DNA of 64,000 nucleotides, taken from contig NZ_CP092489.1 of the NCBI RefSeq assembly GCF_025643335.1, forward strand, positions 2,026,001 to 2,090,000, read 5' to 3'. Shown here in pieces: positions 37,291 through 46,810 of the stretch. Numbering within the stretch: the first letter of the stretch is position 1; each line of letters opens with the position of its first letter. Position numbers and translations under genes: made by a program. Below the pieces are notes generated by a model. The model was given only the letters and a program-made list of their open reading frames with translations, had not been told where the DNA came from and ran no database searches. Origin of the DNA: Endozoicomonas sp. Mp262 (GTDB taxonomy: Bacteria > Pseudomonadota > Gammaproteobacteria > Pseudomonadales > Endozoicomonadaceae).

Positions 37291-38157
37291 ATGGCTACTA
37301 CAACCTTTCCGACGGGCAATATGGCAAATGCCCTGTCGGTTATTTACTCCAAGAAGCTGAATGCCAAGTTCTACAAGAGCACAGTGCTGGAGCAGATTTG
37401 TAACACCAACTGGGAAGGCGAGATCCAGAGCGAAGGTTCCAAGGTGGTTATCCGTACCCGTCCCGATGTGGTGGTACAGGATTATGACCGGGCTACCGGG
37501 GTGGATTATCAGGATCTGGAACCCCCCAAGGTGGAGCTGCCCATCGACAAGGCCAAGTACTATGCCTTTGTTGATGACTACATACAGACCGCCCAGGCGG
37601 ATATCAACCTGATCAATGAATCGGCTGCCGATGCTGCCGAGAACATGAAGATCGCGGTTGACGGGGATGTGCTGGGCAACATCTATACCGATGTGCCTGC
37701 TGGCAACCAGCTTGGCGACCCTGCCACCGGTGTGGTTGTCACCAAGGACAATGTACTGGATTACATTGTTGATGCCGGTACTTTGCTCGATGAGGGTAAT
37801 GTGGGTGAGACTGGCCGCAAGATCGTACTGCCACCGTGGGTGTGCGGACTCATTAAAAAATCGGAGCTGAAAGATGCCTCCATTGCCGGTGATGGTACGT
37901 CTATCCTGCGTAATGGCCGTCTGGGTATGATCGACCGGTTTGAGTTGTTCTGCTCCAATAACCTGGCAACCGCCAGCGGCATTACCCAGTGCCTGGCACT
38001 CACCAAGGACTACTGCGCCTTTGCCAGCCAGTTCGTCAAGCATGAAAGCCTGACCCTGGAAAAGCACTTTGGCGTAGGTCACAGGGGACTGAAGGTTTAC
38101 GGCTATAAAGTCGTTAAGCCGGAAGCCGCTGTGCTGTTGCCTGCGAAGAAGGCGTAA
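37291..38157 (+). CDS. Major capsid protein
   Basis: 288 residues. Features of the P22-type coat family with HK97 fold: an N-terminal helix (MANALSVIYSKKLNAKFYKSTVLE), then IQSEGSKVVIRTRPDVVVQDYD and the P-loop like KYYAFVDDYIQTAQADINL, and the C-terminal domain with FGVGHRGLKVYGYKVVKPEA. A strong terminator follows immediately, as is common behind highly expressed coat genes. Confidence 0.9.
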   Translation: MATTTFPTGNMANALSVIYSKKLNAKFYKSTVLEQICNTNWEGEIQSEGSKVVIRTRPDVVVQDYDRATGVDYQDLEPPKVELPIDKAKYYAFVDDYIQTAQADINLINESAADAAENMKIAVDGDVLGNIYTDVPAGNQLGDPATGVVVTKDNVLDYIVDAGTLLDEGNVGETGRKIVLPPWVCGLIKKSELKDASIAGDGTSILRNGRLGMIDRFELFCSNNLATASGITQCLALTKDYCAFASQFVKHESLTLEKHFGVGHRGLKVYGYKVVKPEAAVLLPAKKA

Positions 38158-38165
38158 GCCTGCAT

Positions 38166-38200
38166 GCCCGCCTGAGTGAGTGACAGGCGGGCTTTTTTTT
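38166..38200 (+). terminator. Rho-independent terminator after the capsid gene
   Basis: Perfect 9-bp stem (GCCCGCCTG at 38166-38174, CAGGCGGGC at 38184-38192), 9-base loop, eight T. It would end or reduce the capsid transcript and lower expression of the connector genes downstream. Confidence 0.88.
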
Positions 38201-38218
38201 ATTTGATAAGGATAACTA

Positions 38219-38506
38219 ATGGCTTTTAACGTAGACACCTGTCGCTCAAAAGACGAGCTGGAAGCGCAGGCAAAAGCCCTGTTTGATGTGGATCTGGACA
38301 AGCGCAAGAAGCTCGATGTGCTGAAAGCCGAGTTCCGGGCATTAATTGCTGGTGACAGTGTTGAAAAAGAAGAAGTGCAGGAGGCAGCCGTTGCAGCGAC
38401 CCACGTCAAAAGCAAGAACGGCACCGTGTTTCCGTATCATCCACTGCTCAAAAAGAGGCTGGGTGTTGATTTGACCGCCTGTGACAAGGACGGAAACACG
38501 GCATAA
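38219..38506 (+). CDS. Small structural-region protein, unknown function
   Basis: 95 residues. The N-terminal part (CRSKDELEAQAKALFDVDLDKRKKLDVLKAEF) is a Rho/LEM-like helical motif, often seen in small phage proteins behind the capsid gene; the C-terminal part ends FPYHPLLKKRLGVDLTACDKDG. AAGGA precedes the ATG. Possibly a head decoration or connector accessory. Confidence 0.7.
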   Translation: MAFNVDTCRSKDELEAQAKALFDVDLDKRKKLDVLKAEFRALIAGDSVEKEEVQEAAVAATHVKSKNGTVFPYHPLLKKRLGVDLTACDKDGNTA

Positions 38507-38513
38507 CCTGTGC

Positions 38514-38795
38514 CTACTGGTTTTGTTGCACTACTTGCAGTAGCAGGGATTTCATTTCCTTAATATCTGATTTCATTTCAGAGAGTTCAGCTTTAACAAA
38601 TTCATGCTGCTGGTCAACTTTAAGTTCAAGAGTACTCTGACGCTCTTTTACTCTGGTGAGTTCAGATAAAATATGATCATTTTGTCTGAATAACTCATGA
38701 AACGGAGTATTGTCAGGGAAACGGGAAGCCGTTTCGGCTTGTTTAGAATTTATACCCAGCGAGATCAGGGCTTCATAAAGGGCTTTATTTTGCAT
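38514..38795 (-). CDS. Coiled-coil protein on the minus strand, moron family member 2
   Basis: 93 residues. It has an N-terminal ubiquitin-binding-like helix region (ALYEALISLGINSKQAETASRF) and a C-terminal coiled coil ending SEMKSDIKEMKSLLLQVV, similar to the ends of the proteins at 32954 and 51335. A TATACT lies upstream on the minus strand. It is opposite to the structural genes, so it must have its own promoter. Function unknown. Confidence 0.7.
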   Translation of the reverse strand: MQNKALYEALISLGINSKQAETASRFPDNTPFHELFRQNDHILSELTRVKERQSTLELKVDQQHEFVKAELSEMKSDIKEMKSLLLQVVQQNQ

Positions 38796-38849
38796 TGTTG
38801 TTCCAGTTTACGGCTTTCCAATTCAGCTTGAGTATAGCGGGCATAGTTC

Positions 38850-39500
38850 ATGGACGTGATTAAAATCATCAGCCGGGTGCGGCGACTGTTGCAGGATGGC
38901 GATGGGGTGCGCTGGACCAATGATGACCTGCTGGCCTGCTATAACGAGGCGCAGATAGCGGTGGTGCAGAACCGGCCTGATACCTATTCGCAGGTAGTGG
39001 CACTGGATTGTGAGAACCGTTCACGCCAAACCGTACCGGATACCGCCTACCGGTTGATGGATATTATTGATAATGCCGTGTCAGGCCGGGCGGTGGTAAA
39101 GACTGACCGGGATACCCTGGATGGACTGGTGGCGAACTGGTCAACCACTGCCGGTAATGATGTGGAGCAGTTTATCTACGATGAAAAGTCGCCCGGTGTC
39201 TTTTATGTCTACCCGGTGCCGCCTGCCAGTCACCAGATCAATATTTTAATCAGCCGCACCCCTACGCCGGTTGCCATTACCGATTTTGACAACGATACCA
39301 CGGCAATGGAGCTGGATACCGTGTGGCTGAACCCGGTACTGAATTACATGCTGTACCGGGCCTACATGATTGATGGTGAGACTGAGGCCAACATGATGCA
39401 GGCACAAAGTTACCTGAAAATGTTTGCCAATGACCTGCAACTGAAGTGGGCGGTGGATCTGGTGTTCAGGAAACCCCAGCAGGGGGAGGAGGCCGGTTAG
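38850..39500 (+). CDS. Head-tail connector (DUF6682-like) protein
   Basis: 216 residues. The motif RVRRLLQDGDGVRWTNDDLLACYNEAQIAVVQNRPD is typical of podovirus adaptor-like proteins behind the capsid gene; the end is helical. It should join portal and tail. Family assignment is by resemblance. Confidence 0.72.
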   Translation: MDVIKIISRVRRLLQDGDGVRWTNDDLLACYNEAQIAVVQNRPDTYSQVVALDCENRSRQTVPDTAYRLMDIIDNAVSGRAVVKTDRDTLDGLVANWSTTAGNDVEQFIYDEKSPGVFYVYPVPPASHQINILISRTPTPVAITDFDNDTTAMELDTVWLNPVLNYMLYRAYMIDGETEANMMQAQSYLKMFANDLQLKWAVDLVFRKPQQGEEAG

Positions 39501-39610
39501 TGTTTTTCTTTCCGGGCTTTCTTGTTTTCACGTTTAATCCAGAACAGGTAAAACAGTAGGGGAACACCCAGTACCGCACTGAGGATTAGGTAATACTCTG
39601 TAACACTCAT
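39497..39610 (-). CDS. 37-residue membrane protein, antisense pair
   Basis: Short gene: one hydrophobic span (about residues 7-23) followed by a strongly basic tail (IKRENKKARKEKH). Its ATG overlaps the stop of the membrane-protein gene at 39607-39816 by 4 bp (ATGA), which supports real translation. It overlaps the connector gene stop by 4 bp on the other strand. Function unknown. Confidence 0.6.
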   Translation of the reverse strand: MSVTEYYLILSAVLGVPLLFYLFWIKRENKKARKEKH

Positions 39611-39816
39611 TCGTCAATGTCCGTTAGAAACCCTAAGTAATAGAACAGTAGTGCAAAGCTGGCACCGAAAAATATGAAGGTAATCATATCTGTGTGCTCC
39701 GATACGATGGCTCCAAAACAACATGCAGCCAGCGGCACTTTCACCAAATCATAGAACATTTTAGCGGTATTCTCTCGCTGCTTCTTATTCATTTCAGCTA
39801 ACCGGTCAACCAACAC
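39607..39816 (-). CDS. Small two-span membrane protein, antisense pair
   Basis: 69 residues from a GTG; an ATG at 39792 is the other choice. The N-terminal part (AEMNKKQRENTAKMFYDL) is a pattern seen in small membrane proteins of phages and genomic islands; two hydrophobic spans follow (about 27-40 and 45-63). With the 37-residue gene it forms a two-gene unit opposite to the structural genes. Superinfection exclusion is one possible role, not shown. Confidence 0.65.
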   Translation of the reverse strand: MLVDRLAEMNKKQRENTAKMFYDLVKVPLAACCFGAIVSEHTDMITFIFFGASFALLFYYLGFLTDIDE

Positions 39817-39834
39817 AAAAGGACAGTGTAGATC

Positions 39835-40446
39835 ATGGCAACGGAACTGGATGCCTACCTGAGCCGGATACGGCCCTATGTCCGTGGCTGCCCCGATGCC
39901 ACCATGCGGGATACCCTGCGGGTGGTACTGAGGGATATCTGCCAGCGGGTGAATATCTGGTGGTATGAGGAGCGGATGTATCTGGCAACGGGCATCGCTG
40001 ACTATGATATCGGTGTGCCTGCCGGTAGTGAGCTGGCAACGGTGCAGCGGCTGGTTGCCCCGGATGGCACGGCACTGGTGAATGATGATCAGTTGCCGGT
40101 GTTTAATTCACCGGGCAGCCCCCGCTTTTTCCGGCACCATCTGGGCAACCGCCTGACTGTGGCACCTGTACCCTCAAAAGGGGCGCTCTATACCCTTGAG
40201 CTGACCCTGAAACCCGCCATTGATGCCACCACTATTGATGATGCCGTTTATGCGGCCACTGCCGAGTTTGCCCCCTGGGGCGTACTGGCGGAGTTGCAAC
40301 GTATCCCCGGCACTGACTGGTCTGACCCACAACAGGCCAATGAAAACCATATCCGCTTTAACCAGGTACTGAACCGCAAGCGTGTCAGTGCGCTGGTTGG
40401 GCATAGCAGTTCACAACACACCATTCAGGGACGGAGATTTGTCTGA
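39835..40446 (+). CDS. Head-tail connector / tail adaptor protein
   Basis: 203 residues, with YVRGCPDATMRDTLRVVLRDICQRVNIW at the N-terminus and beta-rich middle, like small podovirus adaptor proteins. Lies between the first connector and the beta-sandwich protein, 1 bp overlap with the next gene. Structural role inferred from place. Confidence 0.65.
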   Translation: MATELDAYLSRIRPYVRGCPDATMRDTLRVVLRDICQRVNIWWYEERMYLATGIADYDIGVPAGSELATVQRLVAPDGTALVNDDQLPVFNSPGSPRFFRHHLGNRLTVAPVPSKGALYTLELTLKPAIDATTIDDAVYAATAEFAPWGVLAELQRIPGTDWSDPQQANENHIRFNQVLNRKRVSALVGHSSSQHTIQGRRFV

Positions 40447-40808
40447 TGAGCACCACACCCCCCAATGTCGCCATTGAGATGATCCGTGGTGACTCATTGA
40501 ATATTCCACTGACCTTTCTTGACCCTGCCGATGATAACACCCGGATACCCGTCAATGGCTACCACCTGCGGATGACCGTGAAAGTGTCCAGCTACCTGCC
40601 GGACAGTGAGGCGGTGATTAACAAACAAATCACGCTGCCAGCGGAAACAGCCAATGGTGAATATGTATTGATACTGGCACCGGCTGACACCAATACCCTG
40701 GAACCCATGACTTACGACTACGATATCCAGATCAGTTCACCGGATAACTCAGAAGTTATCACGCTGGTCACTGGCAAGCTGAAGCTGTTGATAGGCACAA
40801 GCTGGTAA
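40446..40808 (+). CDS. Beta-sandwich structural protein
   Basis: 120 residues. The pattern IEMIRGDSLNIPLTF, GYHLRMTVK and YDYDIQISSPD resembles the immunoglobulin-like domain at the start of phage baseplate or upper-fibre proteins (BppU type). It directly precedes the tail fibre gene and may anchor it. Confidence 0.65.
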   Translation: MSTTPPNVAIEMIRGDSLNIPLTFLDPADDNTRIPVNGYHLRMTVKVSSYLPDSEAVINKQITLPAETANGEYVLILAPADTNTLEPMTYDYDIQISSPDNSEVITLVTGKLKLLIGTSW

Positions 40809-40836
40809 CACTCATTTTTCAAGACAGGGAGCGTCT

Positions 40837-43662
40837 ATGAGTATTGAAGGTGAAGTTGGCAATATTTACCGGCCACTCAACATCCAGATTGACGGCCTCG
40901 CACTGGCTGAGAGTATCCGACAACAGATTGAGGCTAAACGTGCCGAAGTGGAAACCAAGGCGGCTGATGTGCAGGCCAAGCATGGTCAGGTACAAACCTG
41001 GCATGCCAATGTTGCCCAATGGCAGCAGGACACCGCCGACTACCGCGATGCCGCCAACACCTATCAGCAACAAGCGGCTGTTGCCCGAAATGCCTCAGAG
41101 ACAGCAGCGGCAGCAGCGGATGTCAGTAAAGTGGCTGCCGAGGCTGCTAAAAATACAGCCGTATCTGCGAAGACGGATGCAGAGTCTGCCCGTGATTTAG
41201 CCCAGACCTACAGGGACAGTGCCAGCAGTTCTGCGACACTGGCCGATCAATCGAAAGACAGTGCCAACGCTGCCAAGGTTGCGGCTGAAGCAGCCCGTGA
41301 TCAGGCCAGTACCCACAAGACCAATGCCCAGACTGCCCGTGATGAGGCCAACACTGCCAAGGCCGGTGCTGATGCTGCCGAAGCCAAGGCTGAGAAGTGG
41401 GCGGAAGAAGTCGAAGATGTTGCCGTTGAAACAGGTAAGTATTCTGCCAAACACCATGCTGAAAAGTCGGCGGATTCAGCGGCTTCTGCCTTGAGCTACC
41501 GTAATACTGCCCAGACTTACCGTGATGAAGCAAACACGGCCAAGGCCAATGCCCAGACGGCAGAAAGCAGTGCTAACAGTCACAAAAATACAGCGTCCAC
41601 CAAGGCTACTGAAGCCAGTAACTCAGCAAATAAAGCCGAGCAGTGGGCGGATGCTGATGACAATGTGCAGGTAGAAGCAGGCCGGTATTCTGCCAAACAC
41701 TATGCCAACCTTGCCCAGACGTATTCGCAAGGTGTCACCAGCGGTTTGATGTTCAAGGGCGGGTACAATGCCAGCAGCAATACGGCACCCCCTACCCCTG
41801 CCAGCGATACACCTGACTACTACAGGATTACGGGTGCTGGCACCATCAACGGCATTGATTACAACGTCAATGACAACATTTGCTGGGATCCGATACTCGA
41901 TCAATGGTTCAAGATCGACAACACTGACCGGGCAATCACTGACTCCCTGACCTCCACCAGTTCAGATACGTCCCTGTCAGCCAAGGCGGGTAAGCAGTTG
42001 CAGGACACCAAGTTTAACAAGGCCGGTGATACCTTATCTGGCGCTATCAATTTCACGCCAGACAGCGGCAGCATTATTACCCTCGATGGTAAGACGTTAT
42101 TGCGGCGCCATGACCAAGCCGGTGCGGTGAGTTTTGGTGCGGATAATGGTTTGGTGATTGGTTCAGGTGATTCTCGTGCGGCAGTAGTGGCTGACTCAGC
42201 CATGACCAGTGAAGTCCTGCACCTGAGCAGTGACAACATGGCTCGGGTGCTTACTAATTGCCAAAATGGAATCGGTGGGGCAAAGACTTTCAACTTCAAC
42301 ATTGACGGTTCATTCAGTACTGACGGTGAGATCAGGGACGTGTCAGGACGCTGCTTCTCCCCTGGCTACATGCCGAGCTGGAACCAGGTTCAGAGTAAAC
42401 CCGCTACGTTTCCGCCTTCCAGTCATAACCATGATGCTGATTACATTCGTCAGGATGCTACGGACATTAATGCCCAGACGTTTGATGGCCGGGACAGTAC
42501 CCAGTTTGCATGGAAAGAATCCAGCGTGGCGGCTGCAACCGGCGGCGACTGGGTAACGATTGCCCTTGTTGATGGGGGTGGCCGTGCGTCAGGCCGGTTC
42601 AAGGTGGGTGAGGCGGCGGGAGGAAATCATGGGCATGTGGAATTTTATGCCGGGGTTTCTTTTGGCAATGTGCCGGTGATAAACATCTTGAGTGCTGGCG
42701 GCTATGGTTCATTCACCGGCTTGCTGAAAAAGCTGCGGATTATTAAGGACAGTAATGATGAGATCTATGGTGTCCATAAGCTGCAACTACTACTGGAAAC
42801 AACCACGACACTTTACAGTTATCTCTATGAGGATGAGCAGCCGCACAATAGATGGAAGCTGACCAATTACTCGGAAACAGGTACACCAACCGGCTACACC
42901 GAAGCGGTGTCGATTGATCTGGATAAGACGGGCGGTATTTCAACTACGGGTGAATTTTATGCTCAGGGCGGTTATAAGGTTTATCACGAAAATAATCCGC
43001 CGCCAGCCGGTGCCGGTGGTGGAGCCGGTGGCCGGAAGAACCTGCTGATTAATGGTGATTTTAAGATTAACCAGCGGTCTTTTGATGGTAACTGGGCAGC
43101 ACTGGCTAACGGCACTTACGGTTTTGACCGCTGGAAAAAGCACGCTAATGGCATTGAGCAAATTGTTGAGGCTGGTTGGTTTCCTGCGGGAACTTATTAC
43201 CTGAGCTGGCAAGGTGGCACAGGTGATGGTCAAGTCGATGGTGTGACCGTTGCCAAGAACAGCAGTGTCGAGATCACTGATCCGTCTCAGAATATTTCGA
43301 TTGTTGTGCCTGCTGATGCGACTCTGGTGCAGTTTGAGCGGGGAGCAGTTTCGGAGTTTGAGTATATGCATATCACTTCAGAGCTAGCGCTGTGTTATCG
43401 GTACTATCAGATGCCGTGTAAATATGCATTTCTGGATGGATACAGCAGTTCTACTGACTATCTGCTTTTTTTTGTCGGATCAATATCTATGCGCGTGAAT
43501 CCGACAATGATAACACTTATCCCAGGCTCCCAACATAACATTAGTTCGCTTGTTTCTGTGTCGCACCAATTTGATAACCGACCGACAATAAGGTTTCGGC
43601 TGATATCAACTGGTAATGCATACTGGATTAATTTTACTGCTGCATTTGATGCTGAACTCTAA
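40837..43662 (+). CDS. Tail fibre protein
   Basis: 941 residues. Residues about 20-290 are an Ala-rich coiled coil with repeated blocks (AEKWAEE...GKYSAKHHAE and AEQWADA...GRYSAKHYAN), as in lambda Stf shafts. A middle beta domain follows, then a C-terminal receptor-type domain that begins with KNLLINGDFKINQRSF and GTYGFDRWK, often seen at fibre tips. The last 70 codons are richer in A and T, a sign of exchange at the tip. A tail-fibre-assembly-like gene follows. Confidence 0.88.
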   Translation: MSIEGEVGNIYRPLNIQIDGLALAESIRQQIEAKRAEVETKAADVQAKHGQVQTWHANVAQWQQDTADYRDAANTYQQQAAVARNASETAAAAADVSKVAAEAAKNTAVSAKTDAESARDLAQTYRDSASSSATLADQSKDSANAAKVAAEAARDQASTHKTNAQTARDEANTAKAGADAAEAKAEKWAEEVEDVAVETGKYSAKHHAEKSADSAASALSYRNTAQTYRDEANTAKANAQTAESSANSHKNTASTKATEASNSANKAEQWADADDNVQVEAGRYSAKHYANLAQTYSQGVTSGLMFKGGYNASSNTAPPTPASDTPDYYRITGAGTINGIDYNVNDNICWDPILDQWFKIDNTDRAITDSLTSTSSDTSLSAKAGKQLQDTKFNKAGDTLSGAINFTPDSGSIITLDGKTLLRRHDQAGAVSFGADNGLVIGSGDSRAAVVADSAMTSEVLHLSSDNMARVLTNCQNGIGGAKTFNFNIDGSFSTDGEIRDVSGRCFSPGYMPSWNQVQSKPATFPPSSHNHDADYIRQDATDINAQTFDGRDSTQFAWKESSVAAATGGDWVTIALVDGGGRASGRFKVGEAAGGNHGHVEFYAGVSFGNVPVINILSAGGYGSFTGLLKKLRIIKDSNDEIYGVHKLQLLLETTTTLYSYLYEDEQPHNRWKLTNYSETGTPTGYTEAVSIDLDKTGGISTTGEFYAQGGYKVYHENNPPPAGAGGGAGGRKNLLINGDFKINQRSFDGNWAALANGTYGFDRWKKHANGIEQIVEAGWFPAGTYYLSWQGGTGDGQVDGVTVAKNSSVEITDPSQNISIVVPADATLVQFERGAVSEFEYMHITSELALCYRYYQMPCKYAFLDGYSSSTDYLLFFVGSISMRVNPTMITLIPGSQHNISSLVSVSHQFDNRPTIRFRLISTGNAYWINFTAAFDAEL

Positions 43663-43677
43663 CAAAAGGATTTTGTC

Positions 43678-44181
43678 ATGTACCAACAAAACGACAACAA
43701 CACTATAGTCCGGCTGTCAGATAATGCGTTTATCCCAGTGGCAGACGGCAACCGTGATTACGAAGCGTATAAGCAATGGCTGGCCGAAGGAAACACGCCC
43801 CAACAACCGCCAGCGCCTGACTTTGCCGATGCCAAGTCAGCCAAACTGGAAACATTGAAAGCCGCCTGCGATGCTGAACTTGAAAATATCTACTCCCTGT
43901 ACCCCGCCCATGAAGCGGATACCTGGTTCAAACAGGAGCAGGAAGCAAGGGCATTCCTGGCAAACAGTTCGGTTGTCACTCCGTTCCTCGATGCACTGGC
44001 CGCCAGCCGGGGCATCGACAAGGACACCGTAGCCCGCGCCATTGTCCATAAAGCAGAAGCCTTTTCTGTTTACGCTGCCCAGGTCATTGGCCGCAAGCAG
44101 GCCATCGAGGATCAGATCAAGCAATGTGAAACCTTGGCGCAGTTGGAGAATGTCAGCATTGAGCTGGGTGCGCTGGGGTGA
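43678..44181 (+). CDS. Tail fibre assembly-like protein (DUF4376-like C-terminus)
   Basis: 167 residues. N-terminus NNTIVRLSDNAFIPVADGNRDYEAYKQWLAEGN is that of proteins encoded right behind tail fibres; the C-terminal half is helical as in DUF4376. Likely a fibre chaperone. Overlaps the next gene by 4 bp. Confidence 0.72.
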   Translation: MYQQNDNNTIVRLSDNAFIPVADGNRDYEAYKQWLAEGNTPQQPPAPDFADAKSAKLETLKAACDAELENIYSLYPAHEADTWFKQEQEARAFLANSSVVTPFLDALAASRGIDKDTVARAIVHKAEAFSVYAAQVIGRKQAIEDQIKQCETLAQLENVSIELGALG

Positions 44182-44399
44182 ATAAAGTATTTCGGTATTT
44201 CTGGAACATCCTGATCGCCATTGACCAGTTAGCCAATACGTTGCTGGCAGGCGACCCGGACGAAACCATTTCCAGCCGGGCAGCCAAGGCCAACCGTAAA
44301 GGCAAACGATGGGGGTGTGTACTTTGCCGTTTTTTACACTGGTTTGATAGGAATCATTGTGAAAAATCCATTGAACTGGATGAGGGGGAGCGGCTTTGA
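44178..44399 (+). CDS. Conserved small phage protein, unknown function
   Basis: 73 residues. WNILIAIDQLANTLLAGDPDETISSRAAKA and CRFLHWFDRNHCEKSIE are conserved in a phage family with no known role. It has a short hydrophobic helix and two Cys near residues 47-50 and one near 61. Overlaps both neighbours by 4 bp. Confidence 0.75.
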   Translation: MNKVFRYFWNILIAIDQLANTLLAGDPDETISSRAAKANRKGKRWGCVLCRFLHWFDRNHCEKSIELDEGERL

Positions 44400-46024
44400 A
44401 GATCCAACTATCCGGTTTTACCGGAGAATTGCCCCGCCTCGATGCCACGGCCTTGCCGGATAATGCCGCCAGCATTGCTACCAATGTCGATCTGGATAAC
44501 GGTGTACTGGCACCCCTGAGAGGGTTGGCAGTGGTGCAACCCCAGACACTGGCCGGGGCAATAAAAACCCTGTACCGCTATAACCCCACACCGGGGGATG
44601 ACAGTAGTGGTGCCTGGTTTGAATGGCTTGATGAGGTGGATATCTGCCTCGCCCCGATCCGCAGTAACCAGCAGGTGATTGCCTGCTATACCGGTGACAG
44701 TTACCCGAAAATCACGGACAGGGATAGTGCTATTGGTGCCGGTGTCATGCCTGCCAACAGTTACCGGCTGGGTGTACCGGCTCCTGCCTTCTCTATGGTG
44801 GCGGTGGCAGGCTCAGGGGGTGGCAGTGATCCGGTCTACCAGTTTGAACGGGATTATGTGGTCACGCAGGTCTGTCAGTTGGGCAGCCTGTTGATGGAGG
44901 GGCCACCGTCCAGCCCGTCCACCGTACTGACCCTTTCTGCTGGTCAGACGGTGGATGTCAGCGGTATCGGTGGTGTACCGACCGGCAACTATAACCTGCA
45001 CAGCAAGCGTCTGTACCGGCGACGGGTAGCCAATGGTTCCGGCAGCTACCAGTTAGTGGCTGAACTGCCACCGGGTCAGGATACCTTTGAAGATACGCTG
45101 GCTGATACCGAAATCCCCGGTGATGTACTCGGTTCCCAGAACTGGTATCCGCCACCGGACAGCCTGCACAGTCTGGGGGCGTTGCCTAATGGCCTGCTGT
45201 ACGGGGCTGACGGTAACGATGTGGTGGTCAGTGAACCGTACCGTGTCCATGCCTGGAACCCCTTTGCCCGCTATCCCTGCAATTATCCGGTCATTGGCAT
45301 CGGTCAGGCCGGTAATACCATTGTCGCACTGACGGCTGAGAATCCGTTTATCATCAGTGGCCTGAACCCCACGGCCATGAGTGCCACTGAGCTGAAAATA
45401 GATCAGGGGTGTCTGTCGAGGCGTTCCATTGTCTCCGGGCCTTTCGGTGTAGCCTATGCCAGCCCCGATGGGATTGTGGTGGTCAACGGCCAGAATGCCG
45501 GGGTGGTGTCAGAACAGCTCTGGAGCCGGGAACAGTGGCGTGACCTGAACCCGGCCTCGATCATCGCCAGCCACCTGGATAACCGCTATATCTTCAGTTA
45601 CACCAAAACCAATGGGGATGCCGGGGGTTATATCTTCGACCCGAAACGGCCTGACCTTGGCCTGATTCATTTCGATACGCCATTTACTGCGGTATATAAA
45701 GATGCACTGGCAGACGGCCTGTTTGTCTTTGCCGATGGCAACATCCAGCGATTTGAGCAAGGTTCGCCATTAACGTACCAGTGGCAAAGCAAGGTCTGGA
45801 CAACACGCCCACGGTCTTTTAACTGTGGACGGATTGAGGCGGCCAGTTATAGCGACCTGTCGTTTACCTTGTTGCGGGATGGTGTGGAAGTGATGACACA
45901 GGCTGTCACCAGTGACCGGGGTTTCCGGTTGCCTGCCGGACTGGGCAGCCGGTGGCAGTTCCGGTTATCCGGCACTGAGCGGGTGTATCGGATAACCATT
46001 GCAGACAGTATGAATGAGCTTTAG
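44396..46024 (+). CDS. Tail nozzle-like structural protein
   Basis: 542 residues, mostly beta strands, starting MKIQLSGFTGELPRLDATALPDNAASIATNVDLDNG, a start common to podovirus tail proteins that look like beta-propeller nozzles. Mid-protein repeats such as NGLLYGADGNDVVVSEPYRVHAW and LFVFADGNIQRF fit propeller blades. Place between fibre and distal tail genes supports a tail-tube role. Confidence 0.7.
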   Translation: MKIQLSGFTGELPRLDATALPDNAASIATNVDLDNGVLAPLRGLAVVQPQTLAGAIKTLYRYNPTPGDDSSGAWFEWLDEVDICLAPIRSNQQVIACYTGDSYPKITDRDSAIGAGVMPANSYRLGVPAPAFSMVAVAGSGGGSDPVYQFERDYVVTQVCQLGSLLMEGPPSSPSTVLTLSAGQTVDVSGIGGVPTGNYNLHSKRLYRRRVANGSGSYQLVAELPPGQDTFEDTLADTEIPGDVLGSQNWYPPPDSLHSLGALPNGLLYGADGNDVVVSEPYRVHAWNPFARYPCNYPVIGIGQAGNTIVALTAENPFIISGLNPTAMSATELKIDQGCLSRRSIVSGPFGVAYASPDGIVVVNGQNAGVVSEQLWSREQWRDLNPASIIASHLDNRYIFSYTKTNGDAGGYIFDPKRPDLGLIHFDTPFTAVYKDALADGLFVFADGNIQRFEQGSPLTYQWQSKVWTTRPRSFNCGRIEAASYSDLSFTLLRDGVEVMTQAVTSDRGFRLPAGLGSRWQFRLSGTERVYRITIADSMNEL

Positions 46025-46075
46025 CGCGTGAGCGCCTTTTCTATCAAATGCTTATTGGTCAGGGGAGTATAGCCT

Positions 46076-46810
46076 ATGGCGGATGAACGGATACCGGGGC
46101 TGATTGATCCCCCTGCCGTGGCTGACAATATGAGCCTTGAGCAGTGGATGCAGCAGGTAACAGAGATACTGCGGCTGACCACGGGGCAGTTGGGGGAGAG
46201 TGGTTATACCTATGTCAGCTATAACGATCTGGTGAATGCCGGTATTTTTACACCGGTCGCCACCGGGGAAACCACCGACTATGAACCGGCCAGTGATAAC
46301 GGTACGGATCTGACCCCGCCAGCCCTGCCATTGAATGTGCATATTGAAAACGGCTTTTCCATTATCTATGTGCGCTTTGACTATCCCACGTTTGACTTCC
46401 CCAGCTATGCGGAAATCTGGCGCAGCGTGACCACTGACCGCAGCGATGCGGTATTGGTTGGCACCACAGGCTCAGGCCAGTACCCGGATAATGTCGGCCC
46501 GGATGATACCGTGTATTACTACTGGGTGCGGCTGGTCAAGACTGTGGGCAGTTATGTGGTTTACGGGGCTTACCATGATGACCAGCCCGTGCAGGGGCAG
46601 GCGCAGTCACAGTTATCCGGGGCCGCGCTTGAAGAAGGCACTGTTACCCATGAAAAGCTGGCTGTCGGGGCAGTGACGGCAGACAAAATCAATGCCGGTA
46701 CAGCCTTTATCAATGATCTGGGGGTGGAGGTGATGTATAACCTGGGGGGTGATGAGAGTAACTACACCATGAAGATTGACCTGGTGAATGGGTTTATACA
46801 TATCAAATGA
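46076..46810 (+). CDS. Tail protein with fibronectin-like and helical end domains
   Basis: 244 residues. The middle (about 80-165) resembles a fibronectin type III domain (NVHIENGFSIIYVRFDYP, YYYWVRLVK); the C-terminal part (THEKLAVGAVTADKINAG) is like the end of phage J-type and tail-tip proteins. AGGGGAG precedes the ATG. It overlaps the broken tail gene by 4 bp. Confidence 0.72.
   Translation: MADERIPGLIDPPAVADNMSLEQWMQQVTEILRLTTGQLGESGYTYVSYNDLVNAGIFTPVATGETTDYEPASDNGTDLTPPALPLNVHIENGFSIIYVRFDYPTFDFPSYAEIWRSVTTDRSDAVLVGTTGSGQYPDNVGPDDTVYYYWVRLVKTVGSYVVYGAYHDDQPVQGQAQSQLSGAALEEGTVTHEKLAVGAVTADKINAGTAFINDLGVEVMYNLGGDESNYTMKIDLVNGFIHIK

Noticed and set aside
40837..43662. Diversity-generating retroelement acting on the tail fibre
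   Set aside because: No reverse transcriptase gene and no template-variable repeat pair seen in the window.
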